Shown here one piece after another: positions 37,885 through 51,500 of a stretch of 64,000 nucleotides of DNA. A model generated the notes under the pieces. It was not told where the DNA came from and searched no databases. It saw nothing but the letters and a program-made list of their open reading frames with translations. The position numbers and the translations under genes are program-made. How positions within the stretch are numbered: the first letter of the stretch is position 1; each line of letters begins with the position of its first letter. Source of the DNA: Candidatus Poribacteria bacterium (lineage in GTDB: Bacteria; Poribacteria; WGA-4E; UBA9662); the NCBI GenBank assembly GCA_002709695.1, contig PAQF01000024.1:1-64000 (forward strand). The letters are read 5' to 3'.

Positions 37885-40800
37885 ATGTGGACGATTCGAA
37901 TTTTAGCAGTTTTGGTTTTGTTTTCCGCTGGTTCCACAAGTGCTGTTACCATCTCTCTGCGTGACAGCAGATCTAAAAATTCAACTTTTAAAACGGAGAT
38001 TGGTGAACAGTTTCAAGTTGATATTCTTGTTGAACCGGGAGGAGAATCCATTGCTGGGTTTGCTGTATTTCTCTCGTTCGATAACCGATTTTTAGAAATA
38101 GTTGATTTGGATTCTGAAAAAGCGAGAATACAACCTGTGCAAACAAGCCAGGAGGTTCCAGAAAATTGGGGAGTTTTTGATAATGACACCCATGGTGATC
38201 CTGGTAACGAAATAGACCTATTTCAAATTGACTATGTTCACACCTCAATTGGTGGAGGGGATTTAATTACGGATCCTACCGTCATTGGCCAGATTACTTT
38301 TAAACCTAAGTTAGCTATATCTTCGACTTCTATAGCATTTGATGTTGATGCATCTGTATCGCGTATTACTGAAGTTACTGTTGTTAACGCGGAGGAAAAT
38401 CAACAACAAGTTGCATTTTCAAATATGTCATCTGCTGTCATATCAATTGGTGGAGGACCGGTACTTACCAAGACTTTTCTTCCAATTCGTGTATTATTAG
38501 GAAAGAGTGAGTCATTTAACCTCAATGACTATGTTACTGATTCCAACGATTCTAACGATGCTCTCACTTGGTCGGCTGAAGGCGACCATATAGCGGTCGA
38601 AATTAATCAATCTACACATTTAGCAACACTTTCTGTTAGTAATGAGTTTGTTGGAGAAACTGAAGTTCTATTTACTGTGAGAGATCCTAAAGGTAATATT
38701 GCTTCTGGCACGTTGTCTGTTACAGTTGTGTCATCCCCAAAAATTTTGCCGCTGCCAAAGATTAACTCTCGAATTGGAAGAACTAAGTCAATTAGCCTTA
38801 GTCAATATGTGGTTGACCTGGACTCCCCAGATCTTAAAGGGCTAAGTTGGGAAATTAGTCAAGGATCAAATCTCCTAGACCTCCAAGTAAACCGAGGTAT
38901 TCTAACCGTGCGTGGTAAAGCAGTGCAAATTGATCCTGCCATCGCAATTTCTTTGAAGGCAATTGACGAAGACCAAAATAGCACTGTCGCTCCACTTTTT
39001 GTCTCGGTTTTTTCGGATCAGGAAGCATTAATAATCAAGGAAATTCCAGAGATTATTGTAACTAGTATGGGGGAAATGATTAAACCGGTCATGGGAATAA
39101 TACTTGATGATTATGTTTTCGATATTGATTTTCCTTCCAATCGCATGAGTTGGACATTCGATCGAAGTCAGAGTTTGGTACTTGACATTGATCTAGAAAA
39201 TCGGCGATTTCATATCGTGAAATCGAAAAATGGTTGGATTGGCAATGAGACAATAACGCTTCGGGTAACCAATCCAAGCGGGAAATCGGTTTCCTCCTCA
39301 ATAAATGTGCAAGTGATAGAAGCTGGAGCTCCCCCAATTCTATCCGAAATCCCAGCTATTGAGCTTTTAGTTGATGATGGAAGTAAAGTTGCTGCGAATT
39401 TGAAAACGCTTCGTCTTGATTTAAAGAAGTACGTTTTAGATCATAACCATGAACCTGAACAAATGAAATGGAAGTCTAGTGACCATAAATTGGTAAAAGT
39501 CAACATTGACCCGCAGGGAATAGCAACAATGTCTGCTAATCAGGCGACAACAGAGATGGTTAGGGTTTTCGCTATAGATCCCGATGGAAACCGAGATAGT
39601 ACTAGATTCATCGTTACAGTGATCAAACCGACTGTGCCTACTATCAAAGCTTTTCCTGTTCTTCGACTTCGGCTAGGGGATAATATTCAGCCATTAAATC
39701 TTGATGATTTTGTTACAGATGTTTTTACATTAGATGAACGGATTTCATGGAAGGCTGAGGGCTTTGACCCAAAAAATCTGCTTGTTGAAATTGACAAACA
39801 AAGGCGAATAAAATTTGCGGTTAAATCAATGTGGCACGGCACAGAAACAGTAAAACTGACAGCAACTAACGAAGCAACATTATTTCAAACTGTGCCAATT
39901 AGTGTGATTGGTACAGCTAAACCGAAAATTACTTTTAAGACTAATGAGCTTGAGATTGGTGAAGGTTGGCGAGTCATCATTGATTTAGATACAGTTGCTA
40001 ATGATCCAGACACAGAAAAAGATCAGCTTAATTGGAAAATTGAACCAATTAAAGTACTCTCAGCTTTCATTAATCCAGTTAGCCAAACCTTGATCATAGA
40101 AGCACCGAAAGAATCAGCAGGCAGCTACAAGTTGAACCTCTCTGTTGCTGATCCAGATAATAACAAGGAAACAGTTACGTTATCAGTAATGGTGATTGAT
40201 TACCCTAAATCAAAGCCTGTAATTACTGAACTGCCCAAGATATCTTTTCGAAGTGATCAGGTTTTTTCTCTACCATTGAATAAGGTTATTATTGACAAGG
40301 ATACACAACTTGACCAGATTACTTGGGAAATATCTGGCAATAAGAAAGTTAAGGTAAACATTGAATCAGGAAAACAAATATCGTTCTCAGCTTTTTCTGA
40401 GGATTTTGAGGGGACAGAACTGATCACTTTGATGGCGACAGACCCAGAAAAGCAGTCGGATAAAAAAAGTGTCATTGTTACTGTTGTTTTACCCCCCCAA
40501 ACACCCATCATTAAGGAGTTCCCAGAAATCAATATTCACCAAAAAGAGATAAATGATAGTCTTAAGTTGCCAGGTTATGTCTTGGATCGTGATACACCAT
40601 TTGAAAAACTTAAGTTTACAATTGTTAATCAGGTTCATACTTCTGTCGAGCTTAATTTAGAGTCGAAAACTTTGGTTATAACCTCTGCCGACAAGGTTTT
40701 AGGAAAGGAGGAGGTAACATTGGTAGTGGAAGACCCTGAAAAAAACAGAGCAAGTCAAACAATTGTTATTAATGTTTTTGAATCTCCGCCCATTGAGCCT

Positions 40801-42318
40801 CCAAAACTACTAGATTTTCCTATATTATCCATAAAGTTGTCTGAGTTGCCAGGTGCAAAGCCGTTTACTATTAAACTCGATGATTTTGTACAGGATAAGG
40901 ACACAGATAAGAAAAGTCTGAAATGGAGTTTCGACAAAGGATCGGATGATATTACAGGGGAAATCGACTCGAAAACTCGGGTTGCTATAATCAAGATTCT
41001 TAAAGAAAATTTTACTGGAGATGAAAGGTTATTAATCAAAGTGAGTGATCCAGAAGGAAAAGAGGCTAAGGGTGAAATTCAGGTGACTGTAATTGATGAC
41101 AGTCCTAAGTCTCCAAGTATTGTTGACCTACCGAGCCAAATTACTTTCAAATGCGGTATTCCAGAAGTCTCTTTAGATCTAAGTCAGTACGTAGAGGACC
41201 CGGATAGCCCAATGGATAGTCTTAAGCTGACTTTAAGTTCGGAGTCAAAACAGATATTAATTGAAGATGTAGATCCTTCGTCACAAATTGTAAAAATTGC
41301 ACCCGCATCGGATTTCACAGGAGCTGAAGTTCTTACTTTTACTGTCAAGGATCCGGGGGGATTAACTGCTACTGCCCAGTTGCCAGTTTTCATTGAAGCC
41401 ACTGGTGTTGATAGTAACCCGCCTGTTTTACCTGCTTCAATATCAATTGAAGTTACACCAGGCGAACTGCAAACGGTGAATTTAAACGAGGTAGTCTTTG
41501 ACGCAGACACCCCAAAGTTGCAGATTAAATGGACTTGGGAAAATAACGAGAAATTTGATTTTGAGGTAGACGAAAAAACAAAAATAGGGGAACTCAGACT
41601 CAAAAGTATGTACCGGGACTTTCGTGGCAATGAATCAATCTCTTTGTTAGCCGAAGATCAGGAATGTGGAAGTGCTACAACCTTGCTTAAAGTAACAGTT
41701 CTAGATCCTCCTGATATAATCCCTCCGAGTTTTACAATTCATTTACTACCTAATCCTATCCAACCTGATTTTTTAAGCGTGAGCATACAAGCCTCTGAGG
41801 AACTTAGAACAAGGCCAAAGCTAAAGATAAACGACGAAAATATACCTGTTCAGCCTAATAAGGACATGATGCAAACATGGATTAGTGTGTATGTTGTACC
41901 GAACGATTTCATGGGATTAATTGAGTTAGCTGTTACTGGTGAAGATATTGCAGGATTAAGCACAACGGAATTCAAATCCTTCGACCGTAGAGCATTGCCG
42001 TCAGCACCAAAAGAGCTACAGGTAAGGTCGACAAAATTGCTTCCGAACTACCCAAATCCGTTTAACCCTGAAACTTGGATTCCTTACCAATTGGCTGACA
42101 CATCAAATGTGACGCTTAAAATATATACTGATTCTGGATTATTAGTTCGAGAGTTTTATCTTGGAAATCAACATGCGGGGCATTATATTGACCGCAACAA
42201 GGCTATTTATTGGGATGGTCGTAATAGTGTAGGTGAGACTGTTGCCGCAGGGCTCTATTTCTACCAACTAACAGCTGATGACTTCACCGAAATCCAACCT
42301 GCTTTAATTGTTAAGTAA
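37885..42318 (+). CDS. giant secreted protein: cohesin-like domain, 11 Ig/cadherin-like repeats, sorting domain
   Basis: A 1477-aa exported protein. The signal peptide is residues 1-20 ('ILAVLVLFSAGSTSA'). A cohesin-like beta-sandwich spans about 22-188 ('GFAVFLSFDNRFLEIVDL' ... 'VIGQITFKPK'). Eleven diverged repeats of about 95-100 aa follow (about 189-1273), each with a proline-rich start ('P.I..(L/F)P.I'), 'L..YV.D.D', an 'L.W.' strand and 'V.DP.GN..S.T..V.V', resembling dystroglycan/cadherin-type Ig modules with calcium-binding acidic positions. One more distinct Ig-like domain leads to the C-terminal module from Asn1388 ('NYPNPFNPETWIP' ... 'YFYQLTADDF'). It is likely a rod-shaped surface protein. 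The cohesin could bind the dockerin of the 1436-aa protein. It starts 18 bp after the zinc-ribbon gene. Confidence 0.88.
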   Translation: MWTIRILAVLVLFSAGSTSAVTISLRDSRSKNSTFKTEIGEQFQVDILVEPGGESIAGFAVFLSFDNRFLEIVDLDSEKARIQPVQTSQEVPENWGVFDNDTHGDPGNEIDLFQIDYVHTSIGGGDLITDPTVIGQITFKPKLAISSTSIAFDVDASVSRITEVTVVNAEENQQQVAFSNMSSAVISIGGGPVLTKTFLPIRVLLGKSESFNLNDYVTDSNDSNDALTWSAEGDHIAVEINQSTHLATLSVSNEFVGETEVLFTVRDPKGNIASGTLSVTVVSSPKILPLPKINSRIGRTKSISLSQYVVDLDSPDLKGLSWEISQGSNLLDLQVNRGILTVRGKAVQIDPAIAISLKAIDEDQNSTVAPLFVSVFSDQEALIIKEIPEIIVTSMGEMIKPVMGIILDDYVFDIDFPSNRMSWTFDRSQSLVLDIDLENRRFHIVKSKNGWIGNETITLRVTNPSGKSVSSSINVQVIEAGAPPILSEIPAIELLVDDGSKVAANLKTLRLDLKKYVLDHNHEPEQMKWKSSDHKLVKVNIDPQGIATMSANQATTEMVRVFAIDPDGNRDSTRFIVTVIKPTVPTIKAFPVLRLRLGDNIQPLNLDDFVTDVFTLDERISWKAEGFDPKNLLVEIDKQRRIKFAVKSMWHGTETVKLTATNEATLFQTVPISVIGTAKPKITFKTNELEIGEGWRVIIDLDTVANDPDTEKDQLNWKIEPIKVLSAFINPVSQTLIIEAPKESAGSYKLNLSVADPDNNKETVTLSVMVIDYPKSKPVITELPKISFRSDQVFSLPLNKVIIDKDTQLDQITWEISGNKKVKVNIESGKQISFSAFSEDFEGTELITLMATDPEKQSDKKSVIVTVVLPPQTPIIKEFPEINIHQKEINDSLKLPGYVLDRDTPFEKLKFTIVNQVHTSVELNLESKTLVITSADKVLGKEEVTLVVEDPEKNRASQTIVINVFESPPIEPPKLLDFPILSIKLSELPGAKPFTIKLDDFVQDKDTDKKSLKWSFDKGSDDITGEIDSKTRVAIIKILKENFTGDERLLIKVSDPEGKEAKGEIQVTVIDDSPKSPSIVDLPSQITFKCGIPEVSLDLSQYVEDPDSPMDSLKLTLSSESKQILIEDVDPSSQIVKIAPASDFTGAEVLTFTVKDPGGLTATAQLPVFIEATGVDSNPPVLPASISIEVTPGELQTVNLNEVVFDADTPKLQIKWTWENNEKFDFEVDEKTKIGELRLKSMYRDFRGNESISLLAEDQECGSATTLLKVTVLDPPDIIPPSFTIHLLPNPIQPDFLSVSIQASEELRTRPKLKINDENIPVQPNKDMMQTWISVYVVPNDFMGLIELAVTGEDIAGLSTTEFKSFDRRALPSAPKELQVRSTKLLPNYPNPFNPETWIPYQLADTSNVTLKIYTDSGLLVREFYLGNQHAGHYIDRNKAIYWDGRNSVGETVAAGLYFYQLTADDFTEIQPALIVK
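38452..41705 (+). repeat. eleven Ig/cadherin-like coding repeats
   Basis: In-frame units of about 285-300 nt inside the 1477-aa protein. They are conserved at protein level (motifs 'YV.D.D' and 'DP.GN') but well diverged in DNA, so expansion is old. Confidence 0.75.
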
Positions 42319-42546
42319 CAATCCGACCTAGATTGACATACCCTTCTATTTTGGATAAAATAGCTGAGTCAAATTACACAGCATCCCTTCAATATTTCAT
42401 TTCTATGATCAAAGTAATAGGTAATATATAGCTCAACTTGATTGAAAAACAGCTAAATCCGTCTAGTGTTAAGGTTGGGAGTTTTCAATCTTGCTGTTCC
42501 TATTTGTAATCTTTTGCTCCTTTGGTATTCGAGATTATCTAGAATT

Positions 42547-45500
42547 ATGCTAATTCAAAGAAGCCTATTCTTAATTGCCTTTCTTATTTTTTCTCCCCTT
42601 TTTTGGTCTTATGCACAACCATCTTTAGAAACAGAAATTGTTAGTAGTGTTAGTGGAACTATTTCGCATGGTGATGTTGTTTTTATGTGGATGGGTAAAT
42701 CTATAGATAAGCCTATTCTTGGTTATTACTATACCTTGAGAGATGATGATTCTATATTTACAGACGCAACCCAAGTCGCTTTCTTCGATCTTCCTGATGG
42801 TATTTATTCTTTTTCTGTTAGTTCTGTTGATATTGATGGTATGGTTGACCCCACGCCGGCCTTTAGCAATTTCCAGATTAGTCGTAACATTCAATTAGAA
42901 TTTGAATTTAACGGCCAAAGTAATTTCGCGAATTATCTACAAAGTGGGAGAACTCTGCAAGGTACAAGTCTGAATCAGCATGATGAGGATTGGTACAAAT
43001 TTGATGTTGTCAGTACAAGAACTATTACTATCTGTTTAAAGCGAGTTGGCGGTACTGGATCAACTACAGCGAAGGTTTATAAAACCGTTGTTTCTGATGT
43101 CAATAAGATAGAAGAATTCCATATTGATCAACAAAACAACCAACGTCAAATGGTTACCATTGGCGTTAATGAAGGTAATTATTTGATTCAGATTCAACCT
43201 GGCATCGTTGATTTCGATTTTGCGGGTTATACACTTTCTGTGTCACCAAATAAACTTGGAAGTGGTATAGCTTGGGATATTGAAAAGAATGATACATTTG
43301 ATGAGGCAACGCCTCTGAGGATTCCTAAAACTGAACAACTAAACCTGATTGGCAGTCAGAATAGCGCAGGTGATCTCGATTGGTTTTCACTCCAGATTTT
43401 GCAGCGGCAGAAGCTCAAGGTCGTTTTTGAACGGACTGGAGCTTCTAGCCAAACAATGGCTTACTTGTATCGGTCACCAGTAGGAAATGAGGTTAGTCGA
43501 CAAGTTGGGTTACTCGAAGCAACCAACCTAAATGGGCATTTTGCTCAACTTGAGACCTACGTTGTTCCAGGTAACTACTTTTTAAAAGTGGACAATGGTG
43601 CTCCTGAGGAAATTGCCAACTATCTTGTTCTATTTCAGCTAGAAGAAATAGAAGCGGAAATATTGACCGAGTTTGAACCGAATAATATTTCTCCTATATT
43701 GAACCCAAACATTGCGGATCGTATTAGTTTGGAAAAGACGGTTGTTGGATCGAACTGGGATGGTAATGCTGATATAGATTGGTTCCAGATAAACCTGCCA
43801 AGTCTAGATCGTTTAGATCAGAGTATTCTGCATGTCAGTTTTGAGAGGTTGTTGGGGATTGGGTCAACACGATTGGAACTTTTCAGTCAAACCAATGTCA
43901 AAGTTGGTGAACTGGATATTTCCAGCCAAAACAATCAAAGCGGTCAACTTTCGGTTCCCGTAAAAAACCGAGCTTTAGCTATTCGATTATCTCCAACTAA
44001 TGAATCAACTACAGCAGATTATAAATTGCGAACAACACTGATCAAATCTGCACGTCATTTGGCAGAAGGTACGTTGGCTTTGGATGAACAGTTGATAGTT
44101 GAAGTTAAGTTGAAAAAAAAACCACTTGTCGCGGTTTTTGATCTAATTGGTGATTTTCGTTCGTCCATCGCAGATCTGCGAACAAAAAGCATTCCGTTGG
44201 TTGTTAAAGAATTTACTGGAAATGACATAAGCCTAACAGGCAGCTATCGAATACTACCAGGTGATGATGTTACTTCGGCGGTAGTAGTAGTTAGGATAAC
44301 TGATTTGGATAATCAAATCCTCAATGTCAACTTGCCCAATGAGATTAGGATTGATACAAGTGTTCCTGAAATTGAAACTTTAGAACATAATGGCCAGGGA
44401 GTACTTATAGCTGGAGATCGATTGGAAATTATCCTTCGTGGTGATTCTGAAGATATAGAAGCCTCAATCGAAATTGTTGATCCTGAAACTGGATTTTCAT
44501 CTATAAATTTGCCAATGAAACGGATAGGTAACAGCTGGAAAGCTTTCTATCAAGTGAAGAGTAAAGATCTAGTAAAAAATGGGATTGTTATCGGCCAGCT
44601 AACTGATGAAGCAGGCAATAAGGTCTCATTAGAGGCCGAGCAACGCGTGAATTTGATTGGAAAATCTCCCAAAATTATATCCGTGGATCACGACGCGAAC
44701 CAACCGTTAGGACTGGGCCAAGCGTTGACAGTGACAATGGTCGCAACAGCTAAAGGGACTGCTACTTTTTTGATTAATGGTTTGATTCCTATGACTGATG
44801 ATGGACAGGGAGTTTACGTAGGAAAATATATTGTGCAGGCAGGAGATCAACTAAAAAATGCCAAGATTGGTGTCAGTTTTATTGATCTAAGAGGACAAAA
44901 GGTTAGCATGGAGATTTCTAGACCCTTGACTATTGATGGCAATCTCCCTGAATCTATCCGTGGGTTGAAAGCAATGGATGTACCAAACGATCAAGGGTTC
45001 AAGATATGGCTTGAGTGGAAACCTTCTGTTGAGCCAGATTTTTCGCATTATAATGTTTATTTGTCAGATCGACCAATCCGAGAGGTAGGCAAACCTTTAC
45101 TAAGCAATATCAAAAAAACGAGTGTTGATTTGGGCGTTCCATTAAATAACGTGCCATTTTTTGTAGCCGTTACGGCTGTTGATAGTGTCGACAATATGTC
45201 TCTGATCTCTGCCCAATCTGTTGTGAATACAGTCAAGGCAATTGATAACCTTCCACCTAATTCTATTATGACTGTGTCAGCTGTTGACACACCAGATGAT
45301 GCTGGCAAGAGTGTTACTGTTTCTTGGACACATCCAAGTTTTGATCCCGATTTCCATAAATATAGAGTTTATACTTCTATAATATCTCCGACCGACCCTT
45401 CTGCTACCTTAGTACTCCAATCTGAAATTTCCAACGTCGACTTAACTTCAATAGATGTGCCAACTGTTTTTGATAACAAAAATCAATTCTTTTCAGTTAC

Positions 45501-48500
45501 TGCCATTGATAAATCTGGCAATGAATCAGTTCTCGTTGAGCGTTCCGTTTCTGAAGCGACACATTCGATTGCTAATGTGATTTTAGATCCTGCTGGTTTT
45601 TTGCGTTTTCACACAGCACCAATTGGTCTTATTCATTACAAATCTCCATCTTTTCGATGGAGTCCGTTTCGTAATGAGACCGAGTATCGTTATCAATTTG
45701 ATCAGCGTCCTCCTAAGATTGTGAGTTCTACAAAACTCATGCTCACGGATTTACCAGCTGGTAGCCACCAACTGCGAGTTGAAACTCTAGATGGCAGACA
45801 ATCAGTAATGAGGCGATTTTCTATTGCTGATTCACTTCTTAGTGAAAAAGAACCTAATAACAGTGCTGACCAAGCCAATAACCTGCCTATCAACTGGGAA
45901 ATCCGAGCGGATGCAACTGATATTGATTTTTATCAGATTCAGATAGATCACAAAGGTGTATTAGACATTTGCCTTAGTTTGAATACTTCTCCATTAACAA
46001 TTACTATCTACCAGGCTCAAGACCAACTTCCTGTTGCTATAGGTCAAGTATTACCGAGCAAGTTAAGTCCAATCAGCATTGGAGTATTACCTGGCTCCTA
46101 TTTGATAGCTGTAGCAAACAATAGTCGAGTTGCTAGTCTTTATAATTTAAGCACACAGTTTACAACCAGTGAGATATGGGAAACTGAACCCAACGATCAA
46201 ATTGCCTCTGTAATACCAATTGACACTCTTATCAGAGGTTCTCAAGCTAAACCAAATGATAGAGACCTTTACCAACTTCAGTTAAACCAAGCGGGTTTGC
46301 TAGTTTGCAACTTAGTCAACGAAAAGGGTAAACCAGATGTGGAGATTGTTCTTAAAGATGAAACTGGTGTTATTATTAGTCGAACTGACAAGTCTATTAT
46401 GACTTCAGAGGTAAAGAGTGGAACTTATTTCTTGGATATTATTCCTGATGGTGAATACTATTTGATCACGACGTATGTCGAGCATGCCAATTTTTGGATT
46501 GACGATGGCACAAAAAACTCGCCTAGGAATATTCTCCGATTTGGTGATAGTTTAGTTGTTGATGTCAGCTGGCACGGTGAAACTAATTTTTCCATCGAAG
46601 GAGTTACATCAAAGGTTTTACTCGAAAAAAATACTAGTATCAAAATCCCTGAAAATTTAGACATTTCAAATGTTCCAATTGGGATTACATTGGTGAACAA
46701 AAATCAAAATACTGTTCATTTTGAACTGTTCCCACCTCTCGAGATTCATACAACTACTCCAAATAGTATTCAAAATCTTGTAGCCTTTGACACTCCGAAT
46801 GATGCTGGTGGTGATATTACGCTTTCGTGGGCACGCCCCGGTGACTTGGCTAATCTCGCAGGATACAAAATTTACATTTTCGATGAAAACCCAGAGGTAA
46901 GCCTGTCAACCGCCGATCTTAAATCTGAACTAGATGATCCTTCAAAGACCAAAATTAGTATTTCAACTCATGCTGATGAAATTGACTTCTTTTTTGCTGT
47001 AGTTGCTGTGGATTTGTATGGCAACGAGTCTAAAATCGTAGATTCAGCGATTGATGGCCCCGTACGTTCTGTTAATAACAAAGTGCCACCAAACATCGTT
47101 GCTGTTCGGCATAATGCGATTAGAACTTTGGTTGACGGCGATATTTTAAAAATCGAATTGACCGGCGACATATCTGGGATAGCTGGTTTTTCAGTTGCAG
47201 GTGTTGTGGAAGGTATGAAGTTGTTTGACGATGGTAAACATGGTGATCAAGATGCTAATGATGGTCATTATGCTGGAAGTTACCAAATACAACCCGACGA
47301 TTTTGCTATCAATACAACAGTTAAGGTTATATTAGCTGATAGCAAAGGAAACCAAGCAACTAAAACCATAGAACCTCCAATATCTATTGATACTGTGCCT
47401 CCATGGATTAAAGAGGTAACTCATGATGCTAAATCTCCTTTACGGATTGGGGAGACCATCAATGTCAGGTTAGTTACTGAACCCAATACGACTGCGAAGT
47501 TTGAAATTGTTGATGGGGATAGAATAGTAATTGGTGCTAATCGGTTTAGTGTTGTCCAAAGTGGACAAATTGAAGAGAAAAAGACACAAAATCGAGATAA
47601 AGGTTCTAAAAAAACACTGATGGTGCTCAGCTCTTCATTAGTTATTCGAGAGGGGGATGATGTCATGGATGGCCGTGTACAGGTAATAGTAAAGAAACTC
47701 GCAGGTAAATCGAGTACTTTGACATCGACCATGTTGTTAACCATAGATACGATTCCTCCAACTAAAGTTATTGATCTAACTGCTGTTGATCAACCAAATG
47801 ATCAAGGTTATGCTGTCCAACTCACTTGGCAGGAAAACCAAAATCCTGATTTTGATCACTACCGAATTTATCAGAGCGAGACACCCATTTCTCCTTATTC
47901 TCTAGAGGCAACTAAACTTTTGACGACCAAAGCTAAATCGGAAACCATTAGAGTTGAACAAAATAATATCGATATCTACTTGGCTGTAACGGCAGTTGAT
48001 ATAGCTGGTAATGTTCAACAAGACTTAGCTTTGGTGACAGCACAAGCCATTGATAATATTCCGCCGTTGCCAGTGCAGCTTATTTTGGCAACGGATAGTC
48101 CAAACGATTTTGGTGGTCAAGTGTCCTTGAGATTACGCGCACCTAGCTTTGAACCCGATTTCGCTGGTTATCGTATCTACGTTTCAGTAAATGAAGTAAT
48201 GACTACCAAAGGGTTAAGGTCTATTATGACAGTGCCCGATCGGAATTTAATTAACATAGATGTATTATCACCAAGTGATGAAAGGCCTTATTTCTATGCT
48301 GTTACCGCTATTGATACTTCGGGCAACGAATCGGAACTTCGTGCTGATTCAGTAACATCAGCTATCCAATCTGAAAATAACATTGGACGTGAAACAGAAA
48401 ACCCTGTTCAGATTGTTAGTGGACCGATTGGTACCGTAAGGCAGAGAGCGGTCACCTTCCATCTGTTTAATATGGGTCAAGCACCGGTTGTATTTAGTTT

Positions 48501-51500
48501 GGATAATCAACCGCTGAATGGTGTCAGATCAAATCAGTTGACTTTTCACGATTTAAAGTTTGGTAACCATACGTTTTTAGCAAAATTGGCTAATGATCCG
48601 CGTACCACAGTTCGCAATTTCACAATAGTTCCAACTTTTACTACAGAGATCGAGCCAAATAATTCGCCTTTTACTGCTACGCCTTTGACTAGTAACGGGA
48701 TTATGCGTGGATCAACAAGTGCAGAACTTGATGTTGATTGGTTTCATATGGTTTTAAATAGGGATATTACGAAGCAACTAGATCTGCATTTTGATCGATT
48801 CCAAGGTATTGGTCGAACCAATGTCACTATTTTGTCATCAGATTTGCAAATTCTGAGTGAACTATTGGTTGACCCTTCAACCAATCAAAGAAATCAGGTG
48901 AGCCTTGGGATTGGATTTGGAATTGAAAATCTGCTCATAAAAGTACAGGCACTAGGAGAGAATCCAAATGCTATTTACAATCTTTCTATATCAAAAATGC
49001 AGAGATTACCTATATCTGTCTTGGAAGTTGAGCCTAATGATACCGCTGAGTTGAGTCAATCCATTGATATAAGCAATCAGGAACTCGAAATTGTGGGACG
49101 TTCAGATCGAGCTCAAGATGTTGATTTTTTTGAAATCAACATTCCTGTTCAGACACTATTGACCATTAATTTTCAGCCTACTTTAAAGGCAACTATGCAG
49201 ATACTATCAGGAAAAGAGACAATTGGTCAACTTGATGCTAAAGATAGGAGTTGGGAAACGATGCTAACAACTGGTAGGTATATACTACGAGTTGTGGATG
49301 CAAATGATAGTTACCGTATTATTATTAGACCAAACGAGATGTTATCAAGAAAATGGGAACTTGAACCTAACGGTGACATAAAATCTGCCTCTTTGATTGA
49401 GTCCAATATGCTAATTAATGGTTCATTGTCATTACCTGATCTAGATTGGTTCAAACTAGTAATTGATGAGCGAGGTATTCTTAGTGTTGGGCTTTCAGGT
49501 GAATCGATACAAGAAGCAAAATTGACTTTACATTCCATGGTTGGTGGGGCAATCGAACCAAAAGTTCTATTATCTCCTAACAGCACGATTTTTTCAATCG
49601 ATGCATTTCCAGGTACCTATTACCTTCGGATAGAAGCCAACAACGGATTTGGGAAATATCAACTGACACCCGTTTTGGTTACTAATATTTCTCATAGTGC
49701 AGTTGATCGGATTTTGGGAGTGGATGAGACTTTAACCGTACAGTTTGATTGGATACCTGATCAGCAAGCGAGGCTTCGGATTGTCAAAGCGGAACAGGTT
49801 ATAGATATTCGTCCGATGATTCATCAAGGAGGAGGCCGTTATGTGAGTCAACTGAAAATGGCGGATAATCTTGCTGTCGTGAAAGGCAACCTTATTGTTG
49901 ATCTTTCTATACCAAATCATTCTGAGCTCATAAATAGTTTTCTGATTGAGGATTCTCTTTATATTGATACTCTGCCTCCCAAAATCGAACGGGTTTCCCA
50001 CCAATCCGTTCGATCCAACGGTACAGTGCTACCGTTGGGTGTTAATCAGAATTTGATTGTTCGTATGGTTGGTGAGGTTGGAGCAACAGCTAGGTTTCGT
50101 ATTGAAGCTGAAGATTTCTCTGTTACCGGAGAAATGTTTGATGATGGCAAACACAATGATGATAAAATTGACGATGGTGTCTATACTGGGTTTTACACCG
50201 TTAGCCCTGGCGACAATGTTAGCAAAGGAAAGCTCACGGGTCTTCTCAGAGATTCAGCAGATAATATCAGTGAATTGTTAAGTAACATGTCGGTTATTTT
50301 TGATACAGATCAACCAGAGATTCAAAGTATTATTTATACTGTCAAACGTCCACAACAAGGATTTGTTAATACCACTACGCTTCTCGCTGGAGATATTCTG
50401 ACAATTATGTTGACAGGTGCTCCGAATTGCAAAGCCATTTTTGATTTAGGGGATTTGGCAGGAAATTTACCGCTGTTTGATGACGGAACGCATAATGACC
50501 TCACACCCAACGATGGAGTCTACACGAATTTTTACGTTGTACAGAAAGAAAAACAGACAAAAAATGTTGCTGTAGTTCTTAGATTAACAGATCTCGCTGG
50601 TAATGAAAATGAGCAAATTCTTTCTGAAACGCTGAATATTGATACTAACCCACCAGATATTAAGTCAATCAAACATAATGGTATTGGCAAAGCCTTAGTA
50701 CGGGGCGATAAGCTTGTTGTGTATGTGGAAGGCGAACTTGGAGGGACAGCAGCCTTTGACATTGGAGCCTTAAAAACTGATCTGCCGCTGTTTGATGATG
50801 GTTCTGGAGAGGACAGCGAACCAAATGATGGTATATACACTGGGTTGTACCAAGTTGTGGCTGGAGACTTTGTTCGGAATGCGATGGTATCTGCGAGGCT
50901 TATAGACCAAAATGGAAACAGCCAGGTGATTCGTGCAAGTTCGCGTGTTACAATCGATGCTGTTCTTCCAAAACCAATTAGAAGTATCAAAGTGATTGAT
51001 TACCCCGATGACCAAGGTAATGTTTTGTTGGTTACTTGGAATCCGATTGAGCAGCCGAACGATTTTTCCAGATATCGAGTATATCGTGAAACTGCGCCGA
51101 TTCGATCAACCTTCGGACTTATTCCTGTTCCAATTAATCTGTTATTGGTCGATCAAATCGAAGCAAAAGTAAACGTGCCACGTAACAATTTTAATTATTA
51201 TGTGGCTATAACAGTGATAGACCTAGCAGGAAATGAGTCACTGTTAGAAGAACGACAATCTGTGTTTGGACCAATTCAGGCAACTGATGATCTCCCTCCA
51301 TTACCAATTACTGGCGTGAACGCAGAGGATAAACCAAATGATAATGGCAAGACGTTGGTTGTCCGCTGGGCTCCGGTTTTGGCCGAAGATTTTGCATATA
51401 TTGACATTTATGTTGGTCTGGATCAAATTAAAACGGTTAGTGGTTTGAAACCAGCTTTTCGCGTTACGGATCCAAATCTAATCGAAATTGAGTTAACAAT